Shown one piece after another: positions 43,495-52,220 of a stretch of 55,647 nt of DNA. Position 1 is the stretch's first letter, and each line of letters starts with the position of its first letter. Source of the DNA: Flavobacteriales bacterium. Lineage in GTDB: Bacteria; Bacteroidota; Bacteroidia; Flavobacteriales_C; GCA-002722245. The DNA lies in assembly GCA_002722245.1 (NCBI GenBank), contig PBLA01000012.1, positions 1 through 55,647 of the forward strand. Reading direction: 5' to 3'. The notes under the pieces were generated by a model, which saw only the letters and a program-made list of their open reading frames with translations, was not told the origin of the DNA and did no database searches. A program made the translations under genes and the position numbers.

Positions 43495-44532
43495 CTAAAA
43501 TTCAGGTCGAACAATTACTCCCGATGAAGAATTGCTCGCTGCTCCGGTTACAGAACTTAAAATATTTGTTTGTTTAGTGATTCTTAAATAGCCCATTAAA
43601 CTGAAAATAATGGCTTCTTTAAAATCGATTAAATCACTGGAAGGAATGGTTATATTTGAAACAGCATATTTTTTGATGCACTGCACGAGTAATTTGTTTT
43701 TTGCGCCCCCTCCAGTAATTAAACAAGTGCTATCAGGTTTTATTAATTCACCCCCTATAATTTGGCCTAAATGCTCGTAGTAAGTCATTAACTGATCCTC
43801 TAAGGGTATGGATGACGAGTCAAAAAGGGGTATATAATCGTGTTCTAAATCTTCAATCCCCATGCTTTTACCAGATTTATAATACCTCCAATTATTTAAT
43901 TTTTCAAGGAGGCCCCTATCTACTTTACCTTTCCCTCCTAATTTACCATCTTCATCAAATGCATATCCTAATTTTTTAGCAATTAGATTGGAAATGATAT
44001 TACATGGTGATAAATCTTTGGCTCGTCGAACTCCTTCTTGTGAGTAACTGTAGTTTGAAATACCCCCTAGATTAATACAATAATCATAATTGGAAAATAG
44101 TAGTTCGTCTCCTATAGGTGCAAGCGGTGCACCTTGACCTCCTTTTGACACATCTAAACTTCTAAAATCACCCACAGTAGCGATGCCTGTTCGTTGAGTA
44201 ATTTCATTTAAATCTCCAATTTGAAGAGTATACCCAAGATTTGGTTGATGAAACACTGTATGACCGTGTGACGAAATGATAGCCGGCTTGGGAGCCTGCG
44301 TTAAAAAGGTGTTGACTTGCTCTCCTAAAAACTTCCCGTATGATATGTGTAATTGCGTTAATTCCCTTCCTGTTAATTCCCTCGCTTTCTGTAATGAAGT
44401 TTCCCATTCTAATGAATAGGCTACCGTTTCAGCTTTTAACAGTTCAAAATCAGTTCCTGAATTTTTCAATTTGACCAAAGCGAGATCTAACCCATCCATA
44501 CTCGTCCCTGACATCAAACCTAAAACAATCAT
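43495..44532 (-). CDS. anmK: Anhydro-N-acetylmuramic acid kinase
   Basis: 345 residues. It phosphorylates and opens 1,6-anhydro-MurNAc to MurNAc-6-phosphate during cell-wall recycling. It begins with the family motif LGLMSGTSMDGLDLALV, and carries SSHGHTVFHQP, QIGDL, TVGDFRSLDV.KGGQGAPL, NLGGISNYS and TGGGAKNKLL. It lies 136 bp downstream of the HAD phosphatase gene in the same direction. The glucosaminidase at 37116 fits the same murein turnover theme, but the recycling partners murQ and nagZ are not in the window. Confidence 0.96.
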   Translation of the reverse strand: MIVLGLMSGTSMDGLDLALVKLKNSGTDFELLKAETVAYSLEWETSLQKARELTGRELTQLHISYGKFLGEQVNTFLTQAPKPAIISSHGHTVFHQPNLGYTLQIGDLNEITQRTGIATVGDFRSLDVSKGGQGAPLAPIGDELLFSNYDYCINLGGISNYSYSQEGVRRAKDLSPCNIISNLIAKKLGYAFDEDGKLGGKGKVDRGLLEKLNNWRYYKSGKSMGIEDLEHDYIPLFDSSSIPLEDQLMTYYEHLGQIIGGELIKPDSTCLITGGGAKNKLLVQCIKKYAVSNITIPSSDLIDFKEAIIFSLMGYLRITKQTNILSSVTGAASNSSSGVIVRPEF

Positions 44533-44668
44533 AGTCCTTCAACGGCATAAATTGAATTTAGTTAAACCAATTTCACCAATTCAGATGGAAAGCATCAATA
44601 AAAATCTCATTTTTACAGATTGGGATTCGCTATTTTTTACTAGATGTTTTTTAAGTCTCCAAATAACA

Positions 44669-45247
44669 TCAAAAATATTCTCGAATATCAACAACCATCA
44701 TACCTGCACTTTTTGCGGCTTGAATTCCTGGGTCTCCATCCTCAAAAACCAAACAATCTGTAGCGGAAACTCCCATATCATAAGCCGCCTTCAAGAAGGT
44801 AGCCGGATGAGGCTTATGTTCCACCACATCATCGCACGTCACAACACAATCAAAAAATTGATCAAATCCGATGGCTTTTAATGTAAGATCAACAGAATTC
44901 CGTTGGCCTCCACTTCCAATAGCCATAGGAACTTTTCCTTTATAATTTCTTGCCACATCTGCAACAAGTGATATTGGTTGAACTGTATGTATTAATTCTA
45001 AAAACTTTTCTTCTTTTGCTCTACCAAGTGTATTTCCGTCAAGATTTTTCCCTAACATTTTTACAAGATTTTGAAACACCTCTAGGGTTGGCTTCCCTGC
45101 CTCCTGATAAAAGTAATCTTTTGGAAAATCGAATCCATATTCTTGACAAACTATCTGACAAGCCCTGTAATGTATCGGCATGGTATCAGCCAATGTTCCA
45201 TCGAGATCAAAAATAATGGCTTTGAATTGTTTAGGAAGTGAGATCAT
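44669..45247 (-). CDS. HAD-family sugar-phosphatase-like hydrolase
   Basis: 192 residues from the ATG at 45247, which shares its A with the stop of the upstream gene (TGATG). Catalytic FDLDGTLADT (motif I, nucleophile Asp), a helical cap (about 20-85), GSGGQR (motif II), KPHPATF (motif III Lys) and FEDGDPGIQAAKSAG (motif IV). It is closest in pattern to the beta-phosphoglucomutase/YqaB-like group (fructose-1-phosphatase and similar). The true substrate is unknown. Its coupling to two envelope lipoprotein genes upstream is odd for a cytoplasmic enzyme. Confidence 0.88.
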   Translation of the reverse strand: MISLPKQFKAIIFDLDGTLADTMPIHYRACQIVCQEYGFDFPKDYFYQEAGKPTLEVFQNLVKMLGKNLDGNTLGRAKEEKFLELIHTVQPISLVADVARNYKGKVPMAIGSGGQRNSVDLTLKAIGFDQFFDCVVTCDDVVEHKPHPATFLKAAYDMGVSATDCLVFEDGDPGIQAAKSAGMMVVDIREYF

Positions 45248-46614
45248 CAAAAAGAGAAGTATTGATTAGCTAGTTTCGGAATTACTCTTCGTTTTATATA
45301 CAATTCTGCTTTAGAATATGCGTCTCGAGAAGCATTTATCTTACTTAACTGCAACCCTTTTGTAGGTTTAATTACCTCAGAAAAAACAATATTACCTGTT
45401 TTAATATGAGTAACCTGAACAGTACCATTTAACTCGGCTAAATATGCTTTTTGGTTTCTTCCCATAAATTGAGAATCGGTATCAATAAGCATTATTAAAT
45501 CCGCATCCTCCTTATTATTAACAATAAAAAAGCCTTTACTTATGAGAGCCTGCCTCGCAATTGAAGATAATTTCCCGGTAGTGCTTTGTCCAAATTCTTT
45601 TTCTTTATTGTCGATATATACCTTGGGGGCTCTTACAGAAAGTTTGATTATTTCAGTTTTATGTGGCAAATAATTTAATAATTGAAGAACGATCTTGTCT
45701 TTTGATTTGTCTTCAGCCAATTCGTTAAAATTCAATTCTGCGGTTATTGTTTGTTCAGGTTTACTTTGATTAATTTTCCCCAATGACATCCCTACTTTTC
45801 CTTCTTTATTTGAAATAACTTCAAAGGTTTTATAAAGTATAGCTTTATACTCGCATTTTAAAGGAATTCCCGAAACAGCCTCACCCTTATGATTATGTAC
45901 TGTAAAGTAAATGTTACGGTCATCAATATGATCTCCCAAAACGACTAAATGTCTTTCTTGATTTGCTTTAATATCGACTTCGTTAATCATTTGTTGAACA
46001 TAGGTTAACACCTCTGTTCCAAAATAAACCTCCTCTCCTGCAATTTCGGTTTTCAAGGGCTGATCCAAAAACTCGGTTACACTTTCAAGGGCTTTGATAG
46101 ATAAAATAAAGGCGTCATGGTAATTGTTTCTATTGTGATTGTCAATTGCTCTTGTAAAATAATCCTTTCCTAAATCAATAGCTTTTCTTATTCGTTCTTT
46201 TTTTATTGTTGCATATTTTGCTTTTGATAATCGATAATACACCCAATATTCTTGTGCATTTTCCCAATGCCCAGCCACTTCATACCCCTCCAAATTTTCG
46301 GATGATTTTATGGTCACTTCATTCTGATAATCTTGACTAAATGAATCATTGGTTTCCATGGTTTTTAACACCGAATGGCCCATGACATTCACAGAAATTT
46401 CACTTGCCAAGTTTTCCAAAGCTCCTTTTTTTGCTCGCTCACGATAATCCTCGCCCGTTTTACTTGTACTAAAAACCCCCACATAATAATCAGGATGGCT
46501 TGGAATAGACTCCACCCAATGAGGTTTTGGGTTTCTCTTCATCTCTTTGTATTCTGTTGTTTTACATCCAAAAAGAATACCCAACAATAGTATTTTCAAG
46601 ATGAATCTCTTCAT
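45247..46614 (-). CDS. LPP20-family lipoprotein
   Basis: 455 residues with lipobox GILFGCKTT (lipidated Cys near 17). The N-terminal ~130 residues match the LPP20 domain pattern: PHWVESIPSHPDYYVGVFSTSKTG..RE.AKKGALENLASEISV, and WVYYRLSKAKYA. The middle has beta-sandwich features and a C-terminal part (about 340-455) that resembles a secretin/TolB-like alpha-beta fold (ARQALISKGFFIVNNKEDADLIMLID). The start overlaps the stop of the CsgG-like gene by one base (TAATG). Partnership with CsgG-like proteins is common in Bacteroidota. Confidence 0.82.
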   Translation of the reverse strand: MKRFILKILLLGILFGCKTTEYKEMKRNPKPHWVESIPSHPDYYVGVFSTSKTGEDYRERAKKGALENLASEISVNVMGHSVLKTMETNDSFSQDYQNEVTIKSSENLEGYEVAGHWENAQEYWVYYRLSKAKYATIKKERIRKAIDLGKDYFTRAIDNHNRNNYHDAFILSIKALESVTEFLDQPLKTEIAGEEVYFGTEVLTYVQQMINEVDIKANQERHLVVLGDHIDDRNIYFTVHNHKGEAVSGIPLKCEYKAILYKTFEVISNKEGKVGMSLGKINQSKPEQTITAELNFNELAEDKSKDKIVLQLLNYLPHKTEIIKLSVRAPKVYIDNKEKEFGQSTTGKLSSIARQALISKGFFIVNNKEDADLIMLIDTDSQFMGRNQKAYLAELNGTVQVTHIKTGNIVFSEVIKPTKGLQLSKINASRDAYSKAELYIKRRVIPKLANQYFSF

Positions 46615-48035
46615 TATTGCTCAGGATTAAAGGTGTAAATCTTTTTTGAAACAGCATTCCCAACTTTTTTGTACGCTCCATCGGCGAGTTCAGAGGTATT
46701 GGTTAATGTACGATTCGCCGAAAACTTGTTTTGAAACGTATTCACTCTACTTCTATTGGTGTAAACACGATCCGATGGAGATTTCGATGATCGTGAAATC
46801 CATGTTCCAGGATACAATTTAGTCACATCGCCTTTAAAGGTATTATAATCTACTGTGCTGGTCATTGATTCTTCAGCAATTCCAGAAAGCAAAACCTCTC
46901 CGGTTTCAGAGGAAACTAAAATATATTGAAAGGAAACCGTTACTGAATTTTGTCCATAAAAATTATTGTAATAAATCTTTTCATAACGCACTTTCGTTTC
47001 TGTTCGCTTCGTTTGTAGGTTGTAGTACTTCTCTTGTACTTTTTTATACCCTTTTTTACGCGTTAAACTGGGTTTTCCAGTTATTGTTTTTACCGAAAGT
47101 AATTTTCCACTTAATATTGCCTTGGCTCCTAAAATCTCTCCTGTTCGAACAGCTCCTGAGCCCTCAACCCAACCATTCATAGCTAAATACTGTTCATTCA
47201 ATACTCTATTCATTTGGGTTCGATCCAATATTTTAATGAATGGTCCTTTGTTCTTTAACAGTTCATCAATCGCATTTGCTTGAACTTTCGCAGCTGCAAC
47301 AGTATTGTCCGAGTAATTCTTGAACTTTAAAACTGCTATGGGAAATTGTGCTAAAGAAAGGGATTCATCCTGCTTATCCTTAGCGTCTTTGTAGTTTACA
47401 TTTTTGTTCACAACCTTCTTAAATTCATAAAAAGCTGCTCTGTTTTTTCCGCGATCCAAGAACTCACTGCCTCTTCTGTAAATTGGTTCCAATTGGGCGA
47501 TTTCTTTCAATTTTGCCAAATCACTGCCTTTATATGAAGGTTCAATAAGCTGTATTTCATGAAAAACTGCCTCTGCCTCTTCAAAATTTTCCTGAGCCAA
47601 AAGTGAATTTGCTTTTTCGAATTCAATGGCAAGATATTTCTTTTTTGCAATCTCAAAATCACTACTAATATGGCGAGGTATGGTTACTTCAGCATGATAT
47701 TTATCCAATCGATTTTCAAACTTTTCCATTTCTAAATAAGTATGAACTGCAGATTGGTAATCATCCGCGTTATAGGCTTGAAAAAATTTGGAAGCAGATT
47801 TGGACATCACCTCTCCTCCACTCTTTCTTAATCCAACTTGAGCTTCCACATTAGACCGATCTTTATTCAAGGATTGAATGTAATACTCAATGGCTTGTTT
47901 ATGAATACCTGACTCCCTAAGTTTATCTCCCTTATTTGCCAATGATTTAGACCCATTACATGAAAAGATAACAATTGCAAAAAACAAGAAAAAAGCTGTT
48001 TTAACTATGTGTTGAATATTCATTTTTATGTTCAT
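46614..48035 (-). CDS. CsgG-like lipoprotein with N-terminal TPR region
   Basis: 473 residues; start at 48035 supported by AAGGA about 5 nt upstream. Lipobox IVIFSCNGS. Residues about 30-225 are TPR-like helices (KQAIEYYIQSLNKDRSNVEAQ). About 235-420 is the CsgG fold: FPIAVLKFKNYSDNT, FIKILDRTQMNRVLNEQ, GAVRTGEILGAKAILSGKL, ILVSSETGEVLLSG. E. coli CsgG is a nonameric outer-membrane pore for curli; Bacteroidota proteins of this type have no proven export role. First gene of a run with LPP20 and HAD genes, each joined by a 1-nt stop/start overlap. Confidence 0.87.
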   Translation of the reverse strand: MNIKMNIQHIVKTAFFLFFAIVIFSCNGSKSLANKGDKLRESGIHKQAIEYYIQSLNKDRSNVEAQVGLRKSGGEVMSKSASKFFQAYNADDYQSAVHTYLEMEKFENRLDKYHAEVTIPRHISSDFEIAKKKYLAIEFEKANSLLAQENFEEAEAVFHEIQLIEPSYKGSDLAKLKEIAQLEPIYRRGSEFLDRGKNRAAFYEFKKVVNKNVNYKDAKDKQDESLSLAQFPIAVLKFKNYSDNTVAAAKVQANAIDELLKNKGPFIKILDRTQMNRVLNEQYLAMNGWVEGSGAVRTGEILGAKAILSGKLLSVKTITGKPSLTRKKGYKKVQEKYYNLQTKRTETKVRYEKIYYNNFYGQNSVTVSFQYILVSSETGEVLLSGIAEESMTSTVDYNTFKGDVTKLYPGTWISRSSKSPSDRVYTNRSRVNTFQNKFSANRTLTNTSELADGAYKKVGNAVSKKIYTFNPEQ

Positions 48036-48176
48036 ACGTCCTTAATTTGCTCTGCTATTCGTCAAGATATCAAAAACTATTCCACAACTTTTAATTGATA
48101 TTGTCTTGTACTCAAATATACACAACACAATTAATTTATAAGTAATGTTAATTATTGTTACCGTGCTATTCCAACG

Positions 48177-48207
48177 TTGATTTGCAATTTTTAACTTCTT
48201 ATATTTG
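48177..48207 (+). promoter_or_regulatory. Promoter of the serine hydrolase lipoprotein
   Basis: TTG (48177-48179), 20-nt spacer, TATATTTG (48200-48207), exact to TAnnTTTG. Only 9 nt separate the box from the ATG at 48217. Confidence 0.6.
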
Positions 48208-48216
48208 TTCCGGTTT

Positions 48217-49404
48217 ATGAAGATTTTCGGTGTTCTATTTATTTCCCTTTTTTTCCTATCATGTAACAACACGCCGCTTGTTAGAAATGAACCTAATAAC
48301 GAAAAAATAACGCTAAAAGATACGACTCTAAAGAAAAAAACAACTATTCCCGAATTAGAGATTAAACACATCCATGAATATTTTACTCGTTTTGTAAAAA
48401 AAAGACGATTTAATGGGTCAATTGCAATTGCGAAAAATGGGCAAATCGTATTTGATACCATTTCGGGGTTCTCTAATGTGAGAAGAAGAATTAAACTGAA
48501 AGAAAACTCTGTTCAACAACTAGCAAGTATTACAAAACCAGTAACCGCTACTGTTGTTCTTCAACTGGTTGAAGAAGGAAAACTAAAATTATCCGATACC
48601 ATTACACAATTTCTGAGTGAATTGCCCGAACATTACTCCAGACTGACGATCAAACAATTATTAAGCCATCGATCAGGATTATCTCAATACTATTACTTCT
48701 GTGACCACTTAATGGATGAGAGGGAGAAATTAATTTACAATGACACTGTTCTTTGTGTAATGAATTTTCATAATCCTGACCCTCATTTCAAACCTGGCAA
48801 GCGTTATGATTATTGTAATACAAATTATTTATTACTTGCTTCTATCATTGAGGCAATCGAGAAAAAGAGCTATCCCAACGTCATTAAAGAACGAATTCTT
48901 GATAAATGCGGGATGAAAAACAGTTTCGTTTTCAACTGTAAAGAAGACTCCGTTCCATCAAATTTAGTATATGGACATACGAAATGGAATAAATTGTTTG
49001 AATTTGATTACTTGGATGGAATTGTTGGAGATAAAGGATTGTTTTCCAATGCGAAAGAAATGCTACTCTTTGATAACAAACTCAATAATGGATCCCTTTT
49101 AAACGATTCAACGATCAATCTTGCTTTTACCCCTCACAATAAAATAAAGCATGGAAAAAGCTACGGACTTGGCTGGAGAATACGACATCATAAAAAATTG
49201 GGGAAAATTATTTATCATACAGGTTGGTGGCATGGGAATCGAAATATTTACATTAAAATCCCAAAAAACGATTATACTATTGTTATTTTAAGTAATGCAT
49301 TAAGGGGATCACAATACAACATGAATGATATTTTAGAGCATTTTACATATGATGAATATGATAACAAACGTGAGAATCAAGTAGCGCTCTTTGATCATTT
49401 ATAA
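48217..49404 (+). CDS. Serine beta-lactamase-like / class C PBP-like lipoprotein
   Basis: 395 residues from the ATG at 48217; a TTG at 48205 lies inside the promoter box and is rejected. Lipobox LFFLSC (Cys16). The serine hydrolase motifs are all there: SITK (Ser104, Lys107), YCN (Tyr199) and HTG in IYHTGWWHGN as the KTG equivalent. HRSGLSQY is also typical. The family includes class C beta-lactamases, D-aminopeptidases and esterases acting in the periplasm; resistance activity should not be assumed. It is divergent from the CsgG-like operon and shares a terminator with the convergent chitinase. Confidence 0.9.
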   Translation: MKIFGVLFISLFFLSCNNTPLVRNEPNNEKITLKDTTLKKKTTIPELEIKHIHEYFTRFVKKRRFNGSIAIAKNGQIVFDTISGFSNVRRRIKLKENSVQQLASITKPVTATVVLQLVEEGKLKLSDTITQFLSELPEHYSRLTIKQLLSHRSGLSQYYYFCDHLMDEREKLIYNDTVLCVMNFHNPDPHFKPGKRYDYCNTNYLLLASIIEAIEKKSYPNVIKERILDKCGMKNSFVFNCKEDSVPSNLVYGHTKWNKLFEFDYLDGIVGDKGLFSNAKEMLLFDNKLNNGSLLNDSTINLAFTPHNKIKHGKSYGLGWRIRHHKKLGKIIYHTGWWHGNRNIYIKIPKNDYTIVILSNALRGSQYNMNDILEHFTYDEYDNKRENQVALFDHL

Positions 49405-49505
49405 TCTTTACTGGACATTCTCTTTATTATTCTCCAACTTTTGTACCACTTAAGTCAACGTTATTTTCAACATGATAATTGTTTACCCTTAGAGGTGAAT
49501 AACAA

Positions 49506-49529
49506 AAAAGCCGCTCTAAAGCGGCTTTT
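49506..49529. terminator. Bidirectional terminator between the serine hydrolase and GH19 genes
   Basis: A 10-bp perfect stem AAAAGCCGCT / AGCGGCTTTT with loop CTAA; suits both convergent genes. Confidence 0.92.
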
Positions 49530-49552
49530 ATAATTCGTTTTAATTTTTGATG

Positions 49553-51862
49553 TTATTTTGAAATAATTACTCTTGAATTCAACTCGTTCCCATCTGATTT
49601 CACTTTAACAAAGTAAATACCGTTAGTAAATTCGGATGTTGAAATCTGAGTTAAATTACCTGAAGAAGCATTTAGATTCTTAGACACTAAAAGCTGTCCA
49701 ACTTGATTGTATACTTCAATTGTTGATCCGTCAACTTTTATTCCATCTAAAGCAATATTCATTACATCATTTACAGGATTAGGAAACACATTGAATGATC
49801 CCTGTACAACCTCTTTTTTTCCAACTGTACAATCGTGTGAAATTACTACAGGCGTTCTACCACATTGTGAACCAGAACCTCCACCAGTTGAAAACTTCCA
49901 GTCGTAAGCTCCAAACATGTAGTTTTGAAATAATCCCCAATCATTTGGAATATTGGATGCGTTATCAATAGAAGCCACACCAGTCTCTTCCCAAGAATCA
50001 TAGTCAAAAGTCGTGCCTGAAGAACTACTATATTGACCTACTTGAACAAGCACATTACTTCCAACAAGGTTCAATCGGTACTGACCCGCATCCAATTCAA
50101 AATTTAACGCAGCAGTATACCCACCAATATTATCCCAAACATCATAATCAATAGCTTCCAAGTCAATATTTTTTGACGCAACAGGAGTTGAACTGTTTAA
50201 GGGAAGAATTTCAACTGATAAGTTCGCATCTCCATCTCCCTTTGCAATATCAAATTTAATAGACTGGAGGGTAATATCTGCTAATGCTGTGAAATTCATC
50301 GTGTTTTGCAACCATCCAGCTGGTGAATTCATATTAACCCAACCATTTAAATCACTAGGAGTATCTGTCCATCTTCCTGTGGCTCCGATAGTATACACTT
50401 CACCAGCAGGCTCCTCAACATAATATGTAACTGACTCTCCCTGAGCCACGTCTAATTCATTTATAGTAAATTCCGAACCCGTTTTAATTGGTAAACCATC
50501 CGTTTCAACATCGTACAGGTTATACACTCCTTCTCCACCGGACACAGATATCGTTACTTCGGATGGTGAACCGCTCACACAAAACATTCCTTCATTACTT
50601 GCAGTAACTTCTAAACTGTTTGATAAGGAAAGAACAACTTCATCGGTTCGAGTACAACTACCAGTCACTTCTGCTTTATACGTTCCTGCAGAAGATGCCG
50701 TGTAAGTCGTTTCTGTAGCACCATTGATTAACACATCATCCTTATACCAAGCGATCGTTTCGCCATCTTTTAATGTAACATTGGAGTTTAATAAAATAGG
50801 CTCAGAACAAAAAGCTAAATCCACACCTAAACTAGGCTGTGAACAGGATACTGTTACTTCTCTGAATGCACAGGTAGAATAATCTTGCATTACTTGCCCT
50901 CCTTCCACACACAAAGAAGAATAATCTCCCGTATTTTCATTTGTTCTTTCTTGAACGCTAAACCCAAGAATATCCATAAAGTAACTATATAAATCAGATC
51001 TTAACTGAACCTTATCAAGGTTCGCAGTATTTCTACATTCAATGGCACCATTAATAATATTTACAGTATGCAAAAATCCTTTTTTTCCCATTTTAACTTG
51101 GGAATAAGATCCAGCAGTTTCATCATGAATTTCATGCATTACTTGATGACAAGAAGGCTTAGGACATTGAGGTGTCATCCAGAACCAAATCGCAGATTTA
51201 AAAGAGGTCACTCCATTAGTATGGACTTCATCAGGATTGGTTAATAATCGATCATCCCCATACAAAAAGTCACTAAACCGTCCATAATTATAGTTCCAAG
51301 ACAATTGAATTGGACCTCTACCGTAATAACATGCACCTGTAGCAGGTGGATAATCTGCGTTGGAAAAAGATTTATAGTTAGTACAAGACTGACCCCATTC
51401 TTCAGTAAAATAAAGTCCCCACTGAGAGTGGCTGTTTGATAATCCACTGAACACCTCTGTGGTACCACCCGTAGTTTCTTTCGTAATATTTGAGAAAAAC
51501 GCTGCTAATTCACGTTTATCATTAAAGTTATCACCTGTATTACAAAAATTCTCAAAATCAACTACTGTTGTTGGAGCAACCCAATTGGCAGTTGTAATAG
51601 TATATGAATGTTTATTACCTGTAGACTTACGTTCTACAGTTACTCTAAGACCCCATGAACCAGGATTTTCATAGGTTACGATATAATCCGATAAGTCATC
51701 CACCGCTGTGGTGAAATTGCTGTAGGAATAAAGGACATTCCGATTTGGAAATAGCGTACTCCAATCGGAAGATGAAATTAAATTGGCGATGTTTTGATTG
51801 CCAGCTAAAGCACTAGACACTCCAAAACAAACCACAAATAAGGTAGATAATAATTTTTTCAT
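49553..51862 (-). CDS. Secreted GH19 chitinase with type A T9SS signal
   Basis: 769 residues, signal peptide ending SSALAG. The GH19 domain (about 100-320) has the catalytic Glu129 in NITKETTGG, the second acidic site in LYFTEEWGQ (Glu154/155), the hallmark ACYYGRGPIQLSWNYNYG and VNIINGAIEC. GH19 enzymes cut chitin with inversion. About 340-410 is an Ig-like unit (ETIAWYKDDVLINGATETTYTASSAGTYKAEV), and about 490-660 is a beta-sandwich that could bind carbohydrate. The last ~80 residues are a type A sorting domain (FPNPVNDVM, GIYFVKV, VIISK). A chitin-degradation role is well supported; no other chitin genes are adjacent. Confidence 0.94.
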   Translation of the reverse strand: MKKLLSTLFVVCFGVSSALAGNQNIANLISSSDWSTLFPNRNVLYSYSNFTTAVDDLSDYIVTYENPGSWGLRVTVERKSTGNKHSYTITTANWVAPTTVVDFENFCNTGDNFNDKRELAAFFSNITKETTGGTTEVFSGLSNSHSQWGLYFTEEWGQSCTNYKSFSNADYPPATGACYYGRGPIQLSWNYNYGRFSDFLYGDDRLLTNPDEVHTNGVTSFKSAIWFWMTPQCPKPSCHQVMHEIHDETAGSYSQVKMGKKGFLHTVNIINGAIECRNTANLDKVQLRSDLYSYFMDILGFSVQERTNENTGDYSSLCVEGGQVMQDYSTCAFREVTVSCSQPSLGVDLAFCSEPILLNSNVTLKDGETIAWYKDDVLINGATETTYTASSAGTYKAEVTGSCTRTDEVVLSLSNSLEVTASNEGMFCVSGSPSEVTISVSGGEGVYNLYDVETDGLPIKTGSEFTINELDVAQGESVTYYVEEPAGEVYTIGATGRWTDTPSDLNGWVNMNSPAGWLQNTMNFTALADITLQSIKFDIAKGDGDANLSVEILPLNSSTPVASKNIDLEAIDYDVWDNIGGYTAALNFELDAGQYRLNLVGSNVLVQVGQYSSSSGTTFDYDSWEETGVASIDNASNIPNDWGLFQNYMFGAYDWKFSTGGGSGSQCGRTPVVISHDCTVGKKEVVQGSFNVFPNPVNDVMNIALDGIKVDGSTIEVYNQVGQLLVSKNLNASSGNLTQISTSEFTNGIYFVKVKSDGNELNSRVIISK

Positions 51863-51894
51863 TGATTAAAGGTTGTAGTTTATAAAATAGTTTT

Positions 51895-51902
51895 CAAAAG
51901 TA
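51895..51902 (-). promoter_or_regulatory. Candidate -7 box of the GH19 gene
   Basis: TACTTTTG on the minus strand, exact to TAnnTTTG, 32 nt from the ATG. No TTG at the right spacing (TTA instead). Confidence 0.4.
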
Positions 51903-52175
51903 ATTCGCGCCTTAAGATAATCATTTTTAACATACAATATGACACCTGAAACAACATATACATGCGCTAAAACAGCGATTATCCGGCATGAAGTGTAATA
52001 AATTACTTTCTCTAAAGGCTATAACAACCTGTAATACTTAGATGTTACAATCTAATTCGAGTAAACTTAAAACATAAAAAATGATAATAAAAACTACAAA
52101 AATTGTTTTTACAGATTACAAAAACAAACAATTACTCAAACAGATCATATTATGCGTATCGACCAAAAAACAAAA

Positions 52176-52199
52176 AAAGCCACTCAAATGAGTGGCTTT
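52176..52199 (-). terminator. Terminator of the LamG/beta-helix gene
   Basis: A 10-bp stem AAAGCCACTC / GAGTGGCTTT with loop AAAT, followed on the minus strand by a T-rich run; 20 nt beyond the stop codon. Confidence 0.88.
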
Positions 52200-52220
52200 A
52201 AATATTGTTTTATTTTAAAA

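Larger units (their letters stand above)
51863..52220. other. Spacer between the GH19 and LamG genes
   Basis: AT-rich 358 bp with a candidate -7 box near the GH19 gene and the terminator of the right-hand gene. No coding frame seen. Confidence 0.5.

Noticed and set aside
48217-49404. Antibiotic-resistance beta-lactamase call
   Set aside because: The SxxK, YxN and HTG motifs only place it in the broad class C/PBP-like hydrolase family; it is a lipoprotein with no close resemblance to a resistance enzyme that I can see.
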